DNA of 38,301 bases from Hepatocystis sp. ex Piliocolobus tephrosceles. Its lineage: Eukaryota > Apicomplexa > Aconoidasida > Haemosporida > Plasmodiidae. The stretch lies in the NCBI GenBank assembly GCA_902459845.2, contig CABPSV020000056.1, positions 1-38,301 of the forward strand, read 5' to 3'. Shown here in pieces: positions 21,301-32,341 of the stretch. The notes beneath the pieces were generated by a model that was not told the origin of the DNA, did not search any database, and saw nothing but the letters and a program-made list of their open reading frames with translations. Numbering within the stretch: position 1 is the stretch's first letter; every line of letters begins with the position of its first letter. A program made the translations under genes and the position numbers.

Positions 21301-24300
21301 TGGTTATGTTAACAGTGGTTATGTTAACAATAGTTATGTTAATAGTAATTGTGTTAACAATAGTTATTTTAACAAATATGGTAATAACATCCTTTGTAAC
21401 AAGTTTCATACATATAGTAAAAATAATGTAGTTGTTATCCGTCCTGTAACTAACAACTTGTCAAATAGTCGCACATTAAGTAATACTTCATCAGTTAACA
21501 ATCTATCCAATAACAAAGTCAATAATTTAAACATGCACAATTTTAATAAATATCCTCAACAAAATAACATAAAAAAGTCAAATACTGCTAATATTTATAA
21601 TTCATGTATTAATAATATTTTTTCCAAAGAAAATAACATTAATAATAATAATAATAATATGTATGTAAGCAATAAATGTCCATATTTTATTAATTATACT
21701 AGTAATAATTATGTCAACAGAAATGTAAAAAATTATATAAATCCTAATATTGATCAAGACTTATGCATAACTAGTGACATAAACAAAAAAGAAGAAAATG
21801 CAATAAAAAATAAAATTCTTGTGGAAAAACAAAATGTATTAAATGTTAATAATTGTCTGATTAATCAAAAGAACATAAATAATTCAAAAACAATAAACAA
21901 TTATAAAGATAATATAATTAAACGTCCCGAACAGATATTAATAGAAAGTTATAATACAAATAACAAAAATACAAATAATTTTAAATTGTCTAATAATACT
22001 ATTCAAAAGGATATGAACTACTTAATAAAGAAAGGACCATTTTTACAAAATGGTAATATAAATAAATCATGTATAAACAAAGATTTGTTAAATTGTCACC
22101 CTTTTCAATATATAAAGGGGGAAGAACAAAATAAAAAATACAATATTGAATCTACTCCTGACAGAGTTTACATTACTACAAATGCTTTTCCCCTTGCCAG
22201 TACAAATGATACATATATAAAACATAAAGTTCAAAATTTTACGCATGTTTTAAAAAACGAAAAATTAAAAAAAGTAAATACTTATACAGCTTTATCTGAA
22301 CCGAAAATATACTCCACATTGAATAAATTACATAATGTGAATAAACTTAACACATATAATAATGGAATACCAATTGAAAGGGCAAGTAGCAACATAGGAA
22401 ATAATAATAAATTAATTAACAATGTATATAGTAACAACTTTTGTAATAAATCGGGTTATAACAAGGTAAGTCCTAATGTCTACAATAATAATAATAATAA
22501 CACAACTGTTGTTAAAAAAAATAACAGCGTACAACAAATAAAAATACCTACTATGAATTCTAAAAGTTTAGAAATTTATAAAGAATGTTATTTAGGATTA
22601 GAACAAAGCGGTAATATAGAAAAAAACGGTAATATAGAAAAAAGCGGTAATATAGAAAAAAACGGTAATATAGAAAAAAACAGTAACGTTAAAAATAATT
22701 ACAACATAAGTGGCACTTGTAATAATGTCATTCATAACAATGGAGGAGAATGTAATAGTAATAATGGTAACAACAATTTTAACATATATTATATGCAACA
22801 AAATGTAACAAAAAACAATTGTACATATAATGTTAATAACGAGGTAAAAAGTGATAAAGTTAAAAATAAAGAAAATAGTTTTTTTCATAATGAATTGATA
22901 AATACTAACATAAAACAATATGACCAAATATGTGACACCACAAAAAATATCAAAAGTCATGAAGTAGTAACAGTAACAGAAGAAAAACAGTTAATGTATA
23001 ATAATAATAACAATAATAATAAACACCTTTGGTACAGAACAAGTAACCCAAACTTATATATTTCTGATATAGTTCATAATTATACTGATAATAACATACA
23101 TAAAATTTCTAATGAATATAAAAAATCCTACGAATTTAGCAATCCTGATAAATTTGTTGTTTATAATGGTATTACTGCGATTGATAAAAAAAGAACTGGG
23201 GATATCCTTGCGTCAAAACTATCTTTTAGTGGTACAACTGCTGCGGGTAATGTCACTGCTGATTATCGAATTACTAATAACAGTACTGGAAAAAACGAAG
23301 AATCGTTATGGGTTGTTAATGATTCTAATACTGCTAATGTTAATGTTAATAACAAGAGTATGCGAGATGACTATGAGCACGATTATTATACAAACAATTT
23401 AAGTTGTGGTAAGTATGTTATTGATAAAGTTGAACTGCTTAATGAAGAAGTAAATACTACATGTCTAACCAATCAAAATAAAAAAAATAAAGAAAATAAA
23501 GAAAATAAAAATGTTTTACTCAAATTAGGATCTTGTGATGATCTAAATATACAAATCATAGATAATAAAAATGATTTACAGTTTGATCAAAAAAAAATTT
23601 ATAATGAAACTAATTATACTTATTATAATGAAGAAGGAAAGTTATTAACTAACCAGAACGTAATAGAAGAAGGAAAAAAAAAAAAAGAAGAGAAAATATA
23701 TAATAAAGTGATAAAAGTCGGTAATGATAATGCTCCAATTGGATTTGTTACTACTAACGACGCTACTCCTAGTAACAATAATAATGTAAAAAAATTAAAA
23801 AAAAAAAAATTAAAAAAACATATTGTGTTAAAAAAAAAAAATAAAATAAAATCAATTATAAATGCAAAAGAAAACTTAAAAATACTTATCCCCAAAAAAA
23901 TACCCATAAAATGTACTAATAAAAAAGTAAGTAGTATAAAAAAAAACAACAATAAATACAAAAATAGTTATATCACTAGCGGTAGTAGAAACAGCAATAC
24001 TGATCAAACAAAAGAATATGACTTGTTAAAAATAAATAAAAGCTCTTCTATTTATAACAAAAGCAATAGTGGTGATGATGACAATATTAATATAAAAAGT
24101 TATACGCATGCAAATAAAAGTATAAAACATGATAATACAAAGGATGCAGTCGAAATATGTGCCAATAGCAGTAACAATAGTAATTGCAAAAAAGGAACTA
24201 AAAAAAGTTCAAATAATTCAGAGTGTGTTTTAAAAAAAATAAAATCTCAAAACATATTAAAAAAAGAAATAATAAAAAAACAAACAGACGAAATTATAAA

Positions 24301-25885
24301 CATAAAAACAAATACTAGAACAAACGTAAGAAGGACTAGTTTCAATAATAAAAAAGTTCGAACTGAGTCAATAAATAAAGCACAAAAAAACATAATAAAT
24401 AAAAAAGGACAAAAACAAATAATTATAAAAGATGTTGGTAAATTTATTTCAGTTAACAAAAAAAAAAATAAAATAAATACGACAAACAAAAATAATTTAT
24501 GCAATGGACAAGAAAATAATATTTGTTTTCAGTTAGTAACTGAAACAGAATATATAGATTTGTGTCAATCAAATGATAAATCGTTTAATGGCACAGATAT
24601 GGACAACATTTCGGATAAAGCTGCGGATGGTACATATGTAAGAGAGTCCGAACCTGAACATGAGTATGAGCATGAACCCGAATATGAGCCTAAATCCGAG
24701 CACAAATCCGAACCCAAATCCGAACCCAAATCCGAACCCAAATCCGAACCCAAATCCGAACCCAAATCCGAACCCAAATCCGAACCCAAATCCGAACCCA
24801 AATCCGAACCCAAATCCGAATCCAAATCCAAATCCAAATCCAAATCCAAATCCAAATCCGAACCCAATTTAAGGAGCATCAAACCAGATGCTACAACCAC
24901 TCACAAGACTTATCATAACAATAACGAAAATAACATAACCCCCATAAATAAAAACAAAAAAGGAGTAACTAACATACATGTATCTCCCTCCTATTTTTAT
25001 GAAAAATTAAAAATGATGAATAATATATTATCGAATATAAATAACTACGATTTTTTAAACGAAATAAATTTAGACAATTTAATATTCATAGAAAAAAAAT
25101 TCATTAACAAAAATATATTTATTAATAAATACGTTATAACAACATATATTAATAAAAATGGTAAACTTATAAATGATAGTAGCCAAAATAATATTAGTCA
25201 AAATGATGGTGACCAAAATGATTGTAACCAAAGCGATTGTAACCAAAGCGATTGTAACCAAAGCGATTGTAACCAAAGTGATAATATTACTTATAATAAC
25301 AATTTTAGTATTGTTTATTTAAAAAATGATTTAATATATTTAAAAAAAAATATATTAATAGCAATATTAAAGACTTTATTAATTCATAAATATTCATTTA
25401 ATGAAATAAAAATGACAATTATATTATTAACCTATTTTGCAAGTCTTGATGATAATGAAAGCATATCAGCTAGTATCTATCCACTTTCTTTAATAAATTC
25501 GTTAATACAAAAATTTAATTTAAAAATTAAAAAAAAACAAAATACACAACATACAAATAAAAATGTTATATGTAAATATAAGGAAATGGAAAACGGAAGT
25601 GATAGTAATAATAGTAAAAATAATAATGTTCATACATTATCGTATAATCAACCATACGACTCGAATGAGACAGATGGACATAATAACAACTCAAAAAATA
25701 TTTTCTTTGATTATCTGTTTATTTGTGATGGTAAAAATTATTTATGTTTAAATGATAACTCATTAAAAAATAAATCACATAAGGAGAAAATAAAAATGAA
25801 CAACTTAATAGGCTATTACCATTACATTAATTTGAATAGGTTATCATATTATGTAGACAAAATAAACAACCATGCAGTTGGTTAA
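17459..25885 (+). CDS. Very large Asn-rich protein, unknown function
   Basis: A 2808-residue protein in one open frame. I start it at ATG 17459 (MEKMQQNSCN), right after a poly(A) run; the frame upstream is only Phe and Lys from homopolymers. I do not recognise a family. Most of it is hydrophilic, rich in Asn, Lys, Ser and Thr, with no signal peptide and no clear membrane segment. Tandem repeats interrupt it: poly-Asn (18253-18303), KND (19336-19533), TVTKAN (about 20130-20430), NSGYV (21283-21330), NIEKNG (22606-22680), SEPK (about 24690-24867) and NQSDC (about 25213-25280). From about residue 2500 (24970 onward) the sequence becomes richer in Leu, Ile, Phe and Tyr, suggesting a folded C-terminal domain of about 300 residues, split by two Asn-rich loops. 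Lys/Arg-rich patches near 2100-2300 could bind nucleic acid or membranes. It is read in the same direction as RRP12 and converges with the six-exon gene. Confidence 0.85.
18253..18303 (+). repeat. Poly-asparagine AAT tract
   Basis: About 17 consecutive AAT codons lie in the 2808-residue gene, followed by AATGAT (Asn-Asp) units to about 18325. This is typical of A+T-rich Plasmodium coding sequence. Confidence 0.9.
19336..19533 (+). repeat. 9-bp coding repeat (Lys-Asn-Asp), about 22 units
   Basis: AAAAATGAT units encode an alternating Lys-Asn-Asp tract, with occasional Asn-for-Asp, Gly or Ser changes. The same tract also stays open in other frames and on the opposite strand; those frames are not genes. 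Confidence 0.9.
20125..20435 (+). repeat. Degenerate coding repeats (NTVTKA / EPIKTTES)
   Basis: 18-bp units encoding NTVTKA alternate with a longer EPIKTTES-type unit, giving a higher-order repeat in the large protein. The units differ by synonymous and near-synonymous changes. Confidence 0.85.
24690..24867 (+). repeat. 12-bp coding repeat (Ser-Glu-Pro-Lys)
   Basis: AAATCCGAACCC units encode a Lys-Ser-Glu-Pro tract of about ten copies, decaying to Lys-Ser units before returning to SEP. It is highly charged, proline-rich and unlikely to fold. The repeat contains CCC and CCG, raising local GC well above the gene average. Confidence 0.9.
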
Positions 25886-26408
25886 TAATAACGTTTCCGT
25901 AGCATATACTTATGTGTTTGTAGGCATATCCATATTTGTGTCTATATGAATATATAATGAATATCTGTGTAATCCTCTTTTCTATTTTTAGCTTTTTTTT
26001 TATTTTGACTTTTATTACTTTGACTTTTATTACTTTGACTTTTTTTATTTTGACTTTTTTTATTTTGACTTTGTTTACTTTGACTTTGTTTACTTTGATT
26101 TTTATTACTTTGATTTTTATTACTTTGACTTTTTTTACTTTGATTTTTATTACTTTGATTTTTATTACTTTGACTTTTATTACTTTGACTTTTTTTACTT
26201 TGATTTTTATTACTTTGATTTTTATTACTTTGACTTTTTTTATTTTGACTTTTTTTATTTTGACTTTTTTTATTTTGACTTTTTTTATTTTGACTTTGTT
26301 TACTTTGATTTTTATTACTTTGACTTTTTTTGCTTTTGATGTTTTTGTATTTATTAAAATTATAATATTGAAAAAAACTATTGATTAACTTAAAAAAAAA
26401 AAAAAAAA
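25886..26408. other. Convergent 3' intergenic region dominated by a 15-bp repeat
   Basis: This lies between the stop of the 2808-residue gene and the stop of the six-exon gene. Most of it is a T-rich 15-bp tandem array, then a short poly(A) run. I see no gene in it. Confidence 0.75.
25996..26330. repeat. 15-bp tandem repeat (TTTGACTTTTATTAC), about 22 units
   Basis: Units of TTTGACTTTTATTAC and variants (TTTATTTTGAC, TTGTTTACTTTGAC, TTTGATTTTTATTAC) repeat with a 15-bp period. The period is a multiple of three, so a + strand frame stays open as Phe-Ile-Thr-Leu-Thr. This frame has no support as a gene beyond the repeat itself. Confidence 0.85.
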
Positions 26409-26624
26409 TTATGTTTTCCTACTTCTGAAAACGCCCTTTTTCATGCCCCAAGAGTTATGCTCTCCCTTTTTAACTCTTTGCATACCATAAGTTTTATTTA
26501 AATTATATTTTAACATTAAACTATACTTATTATCTAAGTAATTACTCTGTAAAAAATAATAATAAAATAACAATAAACATGTATTATGTATATGTAAGTA
26601 TGGGTAGGTGATGATACTATGCGC

Positions 26625-26661
<37 letters not shown>

Positions 26662-26957
26662 TATTTTTTGTATTATCGAGTTAGTAAAATGCTTCACCTT
26701 GTCTAGCCTTTCCTTAATAATGCTAAATCCTTCTTTTATTTTATCCATGCTGCTCTGCTATAAATGATCATTTTTAAAAATATGTACGTTTAAGTATGTA
26801 TGTTTTATGTATCTACGAATGGGTATGTACATATAAATACCTACATATAAAACATGTATATTTCCTTTTTATTAACATATACATAAACCAAATATATTAT
26901 GTTTACAGAATAGGCAACATTCTATAGTTGTGTACAGTATTAAGTGATAATTAAAAT

Positions 26958-27001
<44 letters not shown>

Positions 27002-27915
27002 TCTTTACCAATATTTTGAAATCTAAATAATTTAAAAACATTAACGGTCGTTTAGCAAAATCGCAAACGCACAACATCGTTTCGGAAGGTATTTTTTCAT
27101 TGTTATCATTTAACTGAAAAATGATAACAGAAATTGAAAATAAAAATTATTTACAAATATTTACAAATATGTACAAATGTTTACAAATATTTACAAATAT
27201 GTACAAATGTTTACAAATATTTACAAATATGTACAAATATTTACAAGTATGTACAAATATGTACAAATAAGATAATCAATTTAAAAGCAATACACTGTTA
27301 AAAAAATAAAATAAATAATAAACATAGAGAAATATTTAAAAAAAAAAAGACTAAAACTAACCAATGGCTTAACTACGTTTGAAATTTCATTATCATATCG
27401 GGGATCCCTTTTATAACCATTAAAAACAAAAAATTGCTTACCATGCGGCTCTATCTACAAAAATGAATACAAAATAATGTAAGACTGTAAATAAAGTTGT
27501 GATGTGTGACACTATTAACGCAACAAAGCGTGCAGACAGTTGCATGTAGGTAATTCCTTTATGTTATGGTGAAAAAAAAAAAAAAAAAATTTTTACTGGG
27601 TGTATTGTTGAACAATCTTCAGGTGGCCAGTTGAACCTTCTCATGCGATTGTAAATGATTTCTACAAAATAAAAAGAAATCGTTAATATATATATATATA
27701 TATGTATATATGCACATACGCATAAATCGTATCAACACGAGAAATTGGCACTCTTTTTTAATAGCGTAAATGCACTAAATGTATATTTTTTTTTCCATCT
27801 TTATAATTATATATTTTTTACATATACTTTTTTTTTTTTTTTTTTTTTTACTCTTATGGGCATTTATGCGAAACGTGTTATGCCTTACTCCTGGAACACT
27901 TTTTATATTAGCCAT
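26409..27915 (-). CDS. Six-exon gene for a 174-residue protein, unknown function
   Basis: Assembled from splice sites on the minus strand: exon 1 27915-27852, exon 2 27661-27597, exon 3 27454-27362, exon 4 27113-27009, exon 5 26757-26698, exon 6 26546-26409 (TAA stop). All introns are GT-AG: donors gtaaaa, gtaaaa, gttagt, gtaaag, gtgaag; acceptors tgtag, tgtag, ttcag, tatag, tacag. Intron 1 is phase 1 and the rest phase 0, and every join keeps the frame: 525 nt, 174 residues plus stop. The exons are clearly richer in G+C than the introns and encode mixed, non-repetitive sequence. Recognisable blocks are MANIKSVPGVRHNTFR at the start, RMRRFNWPPEDC (about 27-38), EPHGKQFFVFNGYKRDPRYD (about 45-64), FAKRPLMFLNYLDFK (about 93-107) and a basic end, WGMKKGVFRSRKT. 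There is no signal peptide or membrane helix. The basic ends could fit an organellar or RNA-bound protein, but I recognise no family. The exon 5 acceptor could be 3 nt later. Confidence 0.83.
27152..27270. repeat. 10-bp tandem repeat (TTTACAAATA) inside intron 3
   Basis: About 12 units of TTTACAAATA or TGTACAAATA lie inside the third intron (27114-27361) of the six-exon gene. The period is roughly one turn of DNA. Confidence 0.8.
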
Positions 27916-28248
27916 TGTAAGTATATATTTACATATATTTTTTTTTGGTATTTTGACCTATTTTTTTTTTCTTTTTTTTTATTTTTGATATAGTTAATAA
28001 ATTTCTTTTTAATATCATTCATAATAAAAACAACTTGACATTTCTTCTATGACTTCCGCAAATCACTACTTTTTTTTTTTTTTTTTTTTTTTTATTTTCT
28101 TGCTGTCAGTATATATATTTTTGTTTTTAAAAAAGGAAAATAGAACATTTTACTAACTGCTTATACTTTTGAAAATTATTAAAAAAGTAGATTAACAAGG
28201 TAAATGGAAATTATTAACTGCGAACATTTTTTTAATTGAGATGGATAC

Positions 28249-28280
<32 letters not shown>

Positions 28281-28677
28281 GTGTCCTTAAACATGTATAT
28301 GTATGAATATATATTTATCAATAATAAAACATACGAGAATTAAAAAAAAAAATTGAACATCATGGTGTATACTATATAAGAAAATGTAAAAAAGAAAAAC
28401 ACATGCGTATATATTCGTATAATTTTGCATATGCACGTACATATCTATATAATTGAAGCATATATTCATGCGTTTTCACAACTTCGGCTTTTTTCCGTAT
28501 TATACCAAGAAAAAAAAAAAAAAACATAAAACCAACTATATACAAAAAAAAAAAAAATAAAAATGTAACTATATGTAAATAAAAAAAAAAAATATATTTT
28601 GTAAACTCGAAATAGTAAAAAAATTTAACGTATTAAAAGTATCTAAAAAAAATAAGAAAACAAAAGTAAAAAAAAAA

Positions 28678-28803
28678 ATGAAAGGTTTTTTAAAAGAAAA
28701 AAGAAAAGCATTATTTTTTGGTTCTTTTTTACTATTGAATACATTATTCCATATATTTGTGAAGTGTTATTTACATTTATTAATTCAGTTTTTTGTTGGT
28801 TGA
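28678..28803 (+). CDS. Possible 41-residue hydrophobic protein
   Basis: ATG 28678 follows a run of A, the usual Plasmodium start context. The frame encodes a basic start (MKGFLKEKRK) and then about 28 mostly hydrophobic residues, like a signal anchor, before a TGA. It is less repetitive than the surroundings. I found no convincing downstream exon: a GT at the end of the frame and an AG at about 28850 would give an intron near 60 nt and an immediate stop. It may be a chance frame or an upstream transcript. Confidence 0.2.
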   Translation: MKGFLKEKRKALFFGSFLLLNTLFHIFVKCYLHLLIQFFVG

Positions 28804-29047
28804 ATTATTTTTACAATCTATATGTTTAATGACGAACAACATATATTCAGGTTATATTATTTGATTGGATTGGTTTGTTAGAACTAAAATGTAATGGATT
28901 GATTGTGTTTATCTCATGCATGAGTGAATACGTGTGTATCTCTCTCTCTCTCTCCATACATATATATACCTTACAATATATATATATATAGAGTTAATTT
29001 TAGCATACATTCTAGCATTTTTTTTTTTTTTTTTTTTTTTTTTTGTT

Positions 29048-29060
29048 GGGGGGAGGGGGG
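29048..29060 (+). promoter_or_regulatory. G6-A-G6 run, possible G-box element
   Basis: GGGGGGAGGGGGG is the only such G-run seen in the window. It lies about 1.1 kb from both flanking start codons in a divergent promoter region. G-box elements (consensus near A/G-N-GGGG-C/A) are known upstream of P. falciparum heat-shock genes and elsewhere. Function here is inferred; the run could also form G-G structures. Confidence 0.35.
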
Positions 29061-29163
29061 TCACTTTTAAGTTTTTCACACTTTTGTTTCTATTATAATT
29101 TTCATAATAATTTTCGTAATAATTTTTATTCACGTTTTATTTGTAATCCATTTTATTTCAACT

Positions 29164-29240
29164 TTATCTTGCTTAAATTGTATCTTGCTTAAACTTTATC
29201 TTGCTTAAATTTTATCTTGCTTAAACTTTATCTTGCTCTA
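29164..29240. repeat. 16-bp tandem repeat (TTGCTTAAACTTTATC), about 5 copies
   Basis: TTGCTT starts at 29169, 29185, 29201 and 29217, and TTGCTC at 29233, an exact 16-bp period. Further decayed copies run to about 29280. It lies upstream of the lipase gene. Confidence 0.8.
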
Positions 29241-29623
29241 ACTTCATCTTATTTTAACTTCATTTTACGTAGATTTTATTTTAATCATATTTCATTTTAT
29301 TAAAGTTTTCTTGTTCGTTGAGATTTACAAAAAAAACAGTATTATGCAATACCTACCTGCGATTGTTTTCATGTGATAAAAAGTAGTAGTAGTAGTAGTA
29401 GTAGTGTTTTTTTTTTTTTTTTTTTTTTTAACATGTATATAATTACATACATTAGTTACATTTTTGTAAATTTCAAGCTTTTTATTTTATAACTTTTGTG
29501 CTTAATTTAATAGATACACCAAATGACAGCAATTGTAATATACTGTATTGTAATTAACATTTATAAGTTTCATTTGTTCATTCATTCGTTGGTTTATTTA
29601 TTATTTATTTGCTTTTTTATTTG

Positions 29624-29674
<51 letters not shown>

Positions 29675-29981
29675 TTTATTTTACAAAAATAAAAGAACGA
29701 ATATAGTTACATATATGTTTAAAATAAAAATTTAAATTTTAATCAATGTGTCATACATATTTATTTCTGTGTGTATATTTCAAAATTGTTTTATTTTTAT
29801 AATGATGTAGTTTACTAACTTGGTTTAAAACATATGTATGTACATATATATATATATGCGATCGCACATGTATGTATACTTATTTTTCGTTGACATGTCA
29901 TTTTACCATTTGTGTATATACTATTTACCCTACATACCCGTCCATGTCCATTTAGTTTTAACACATATAATTTAGCTTTTT

Positions 29982-30018
<37 letters not shown>

Positions 30019-30133
30019 GAACTAACAGACGCACACTTGATGATATAAGGAAGAAACATATAAAATGTAAGAACTAAAAGACGCATTATGTTAAAAAAAT
30101 ATTTGAAAAAGTAAAAAAAAAAAAAAAAAAAAA

Positions 30134-32258
30134 ATGTATGAATGGTTTATAGAGAAAATTGGCTTTGCTTCTGTTAATTTATTATCAAGGATAAAAACGC
30201 AAAAGGAAAAGAAAAAATCTAAAAAGTTGCAAGAAAAAAAAAAAAAAGATGAAAAACGTTTATTATTATTAAGTGCTTATCATCAGGATGTACTGAATTC
30301 CAAAATTTACCAAAAGAAGAAAAAAAAAGAATTAAGCCATTCTAACTTCAAAAGAGAAAAATTATTTTCACATTTATTTAAGAATAAAAAACATGAAGAT
30401 ATATTATTATTATTTAATGATATTATTAATACATATAGAGAAGAACAATATTTATCTGATTTTTCATTGAATTTTTTATACAGTATGAGTATAAATGAAA
30501 CATACATCTCACATTCAAAAGGTGATCATATATATTCATTACTTCTAATTTTGAGCCAGGAGTTTTTAAGACCTAGTAGTACAAAACAGAACAAATTTAA
30601 CACTATACCAAATACCACACATGATTTTTATTTTTTGGAAAATGAAAGAAATTGTAAAATTTTAAAAATTAGTTGTTATTTGCTAAGGTTTTTGTTCATG
30701 AATACATTAGAATGTAAAATGTTAAATGACACTTTTTTTTTATTTTTTTTAACAAAATTAAATTATTTTTTAAATAAAGAAGAAGGGTTTTTATATGACG
30801 GATTTAGTCGTAATTATAATTATTATTTTTATTTTATGTTGCTTTATTATTATTTATATATATATAATAATACTAAAAAAGTGGTTTTTACTCCTGTACA
30901 AAACATAGTTCAGTACAAAATTAGTAACAACATAAACGAATTAAATTTTATTTTTGAAAAATATGATAAACTAAAAAATAATATTTATAATACTAATATA
31001 TATGGATCTTATCCATTATCGAAAAAAAGTAATAGTAATAATAATGATGAGTATGATGAAACCAATTATTGTGTTAACTCAAAAATTGAATGTATGAAAA
31101 ACAAAAAAAAATATACTCATTTTATTATAAATAATTATTTAATTAATCACAATTTTTTTAAAAAAAAGTTTCATTTTTTTTTTAAATTTAATGATATTTC
31201 AAATATACAATTTTTAATCAACTTATCCAAAATAAATATATTACAAATCACTCCATATGATTACACAGTAACAAATAAATATGAAATAATGCAAGACACG
31301 TTAATTAATTTTATAAATCATTTGTTGGGTCTGTTATTTAAATTGGATGAAAAGGGTCTTCCTGCTTCTACAACTGCCTTAATTATGGCACCATCCACAA
31401 ATACTTCAAACAATGACAACACCACTATCAGCTCTGTACCAAACAAAACACAATTATCCACAGCATATAACAATAATAACCATGATAACGATACACAAAA
31501 AAAAAATGAACAAAATAGCAACAAAACAGAAAATATGACTAAAGAAGATAGTAGTAACCAGCCCTACAGCATGTTAAACATTAAACAAATAATCAGTAAT
31601 ATGTTGCAATTCAATAATATATTACTAAAACCTGTGTATGACAGCAATAACAATAGTGATAAATATAATTTAAATAATAATTATGATCTAAAGAGTAAAA
31701 AAAAATGTCAAAAAAATAAAATATTATTAAAAGAGTTAATATATCAATCTTTAGACTATATTACATTAAATGAAAAAACAAGTTGTATTTCTAATAAATG
31801 GAATAATAATAATTTATTTAATTTATGTTTATATAATATAATAAAATATATTGAAAAGAAACATAAATTAACATATGTTGGAAGTAATGATGATAACAAT
31901 ATAAAGCATGATATTGATATTTCTAGTAGTAATGAAAAAAATAAAGAAAATGATGAAAAGTTGTTATTTAATATTATTAATATAGATGTAGATAATAAAA
32001 TAACAAATAAAAATTATTCATATACTGAAAGTTTATTAAAACGAATAAATGAATTACTTAATTTGACTAAAAAATCATCTCTTTATATTAACACAGGATT
32101 ACATATTATTTTACGCAATTATTGTTTACTCAATTTAAACCTTCTAAACTTTGATTTTTTATTTCTTTTTAATTTGTATTCAAACAATAATTTTCGAAAC
32201 AAATTTTTCCATTACAATTATGATATTTTACCTGCATCAGTTAATCAAGGTTCTAGTG

Positions 32259-32341
<83 letters not shown>

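Larger units (their letters stand above)
27916..30133. promoter_or_regulatory. Divergent promoter region between six-exon gene and lipase gene
   Basis: 2.2 kb separate two outward-reading genes, so both promoters should lie here. It contains poly(T) runs (28070-28093, 29018-29044, 29626-29672), TA tracts, a TC run (28938-28952), the G6-A-G6 run (29048-29060), a 16-bp repeat (29164-29240), an AGT trinucleotide run (29384-29405) and a small hydrophobic ORF (28678-28803). Confidence 0.65.

Noticed and set aside
24565..24900. Frames antisense or shifted to the SEPK repeat (Gly-Ser-Asp-Leu and Asn-Pro strings)
   Set aside because: They are shadows of a 12-bp coding repeat inside the large gene, whose sense frame is open far beyond the repeat on both sides.
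25936..26388. 150-codon + strand frame of Phe-Ile-Thr-Leu units
   Set aside because: It is produced by the 15-bp array in a convergent 3' gap; there is no sequence outside the repeat that looks coding.
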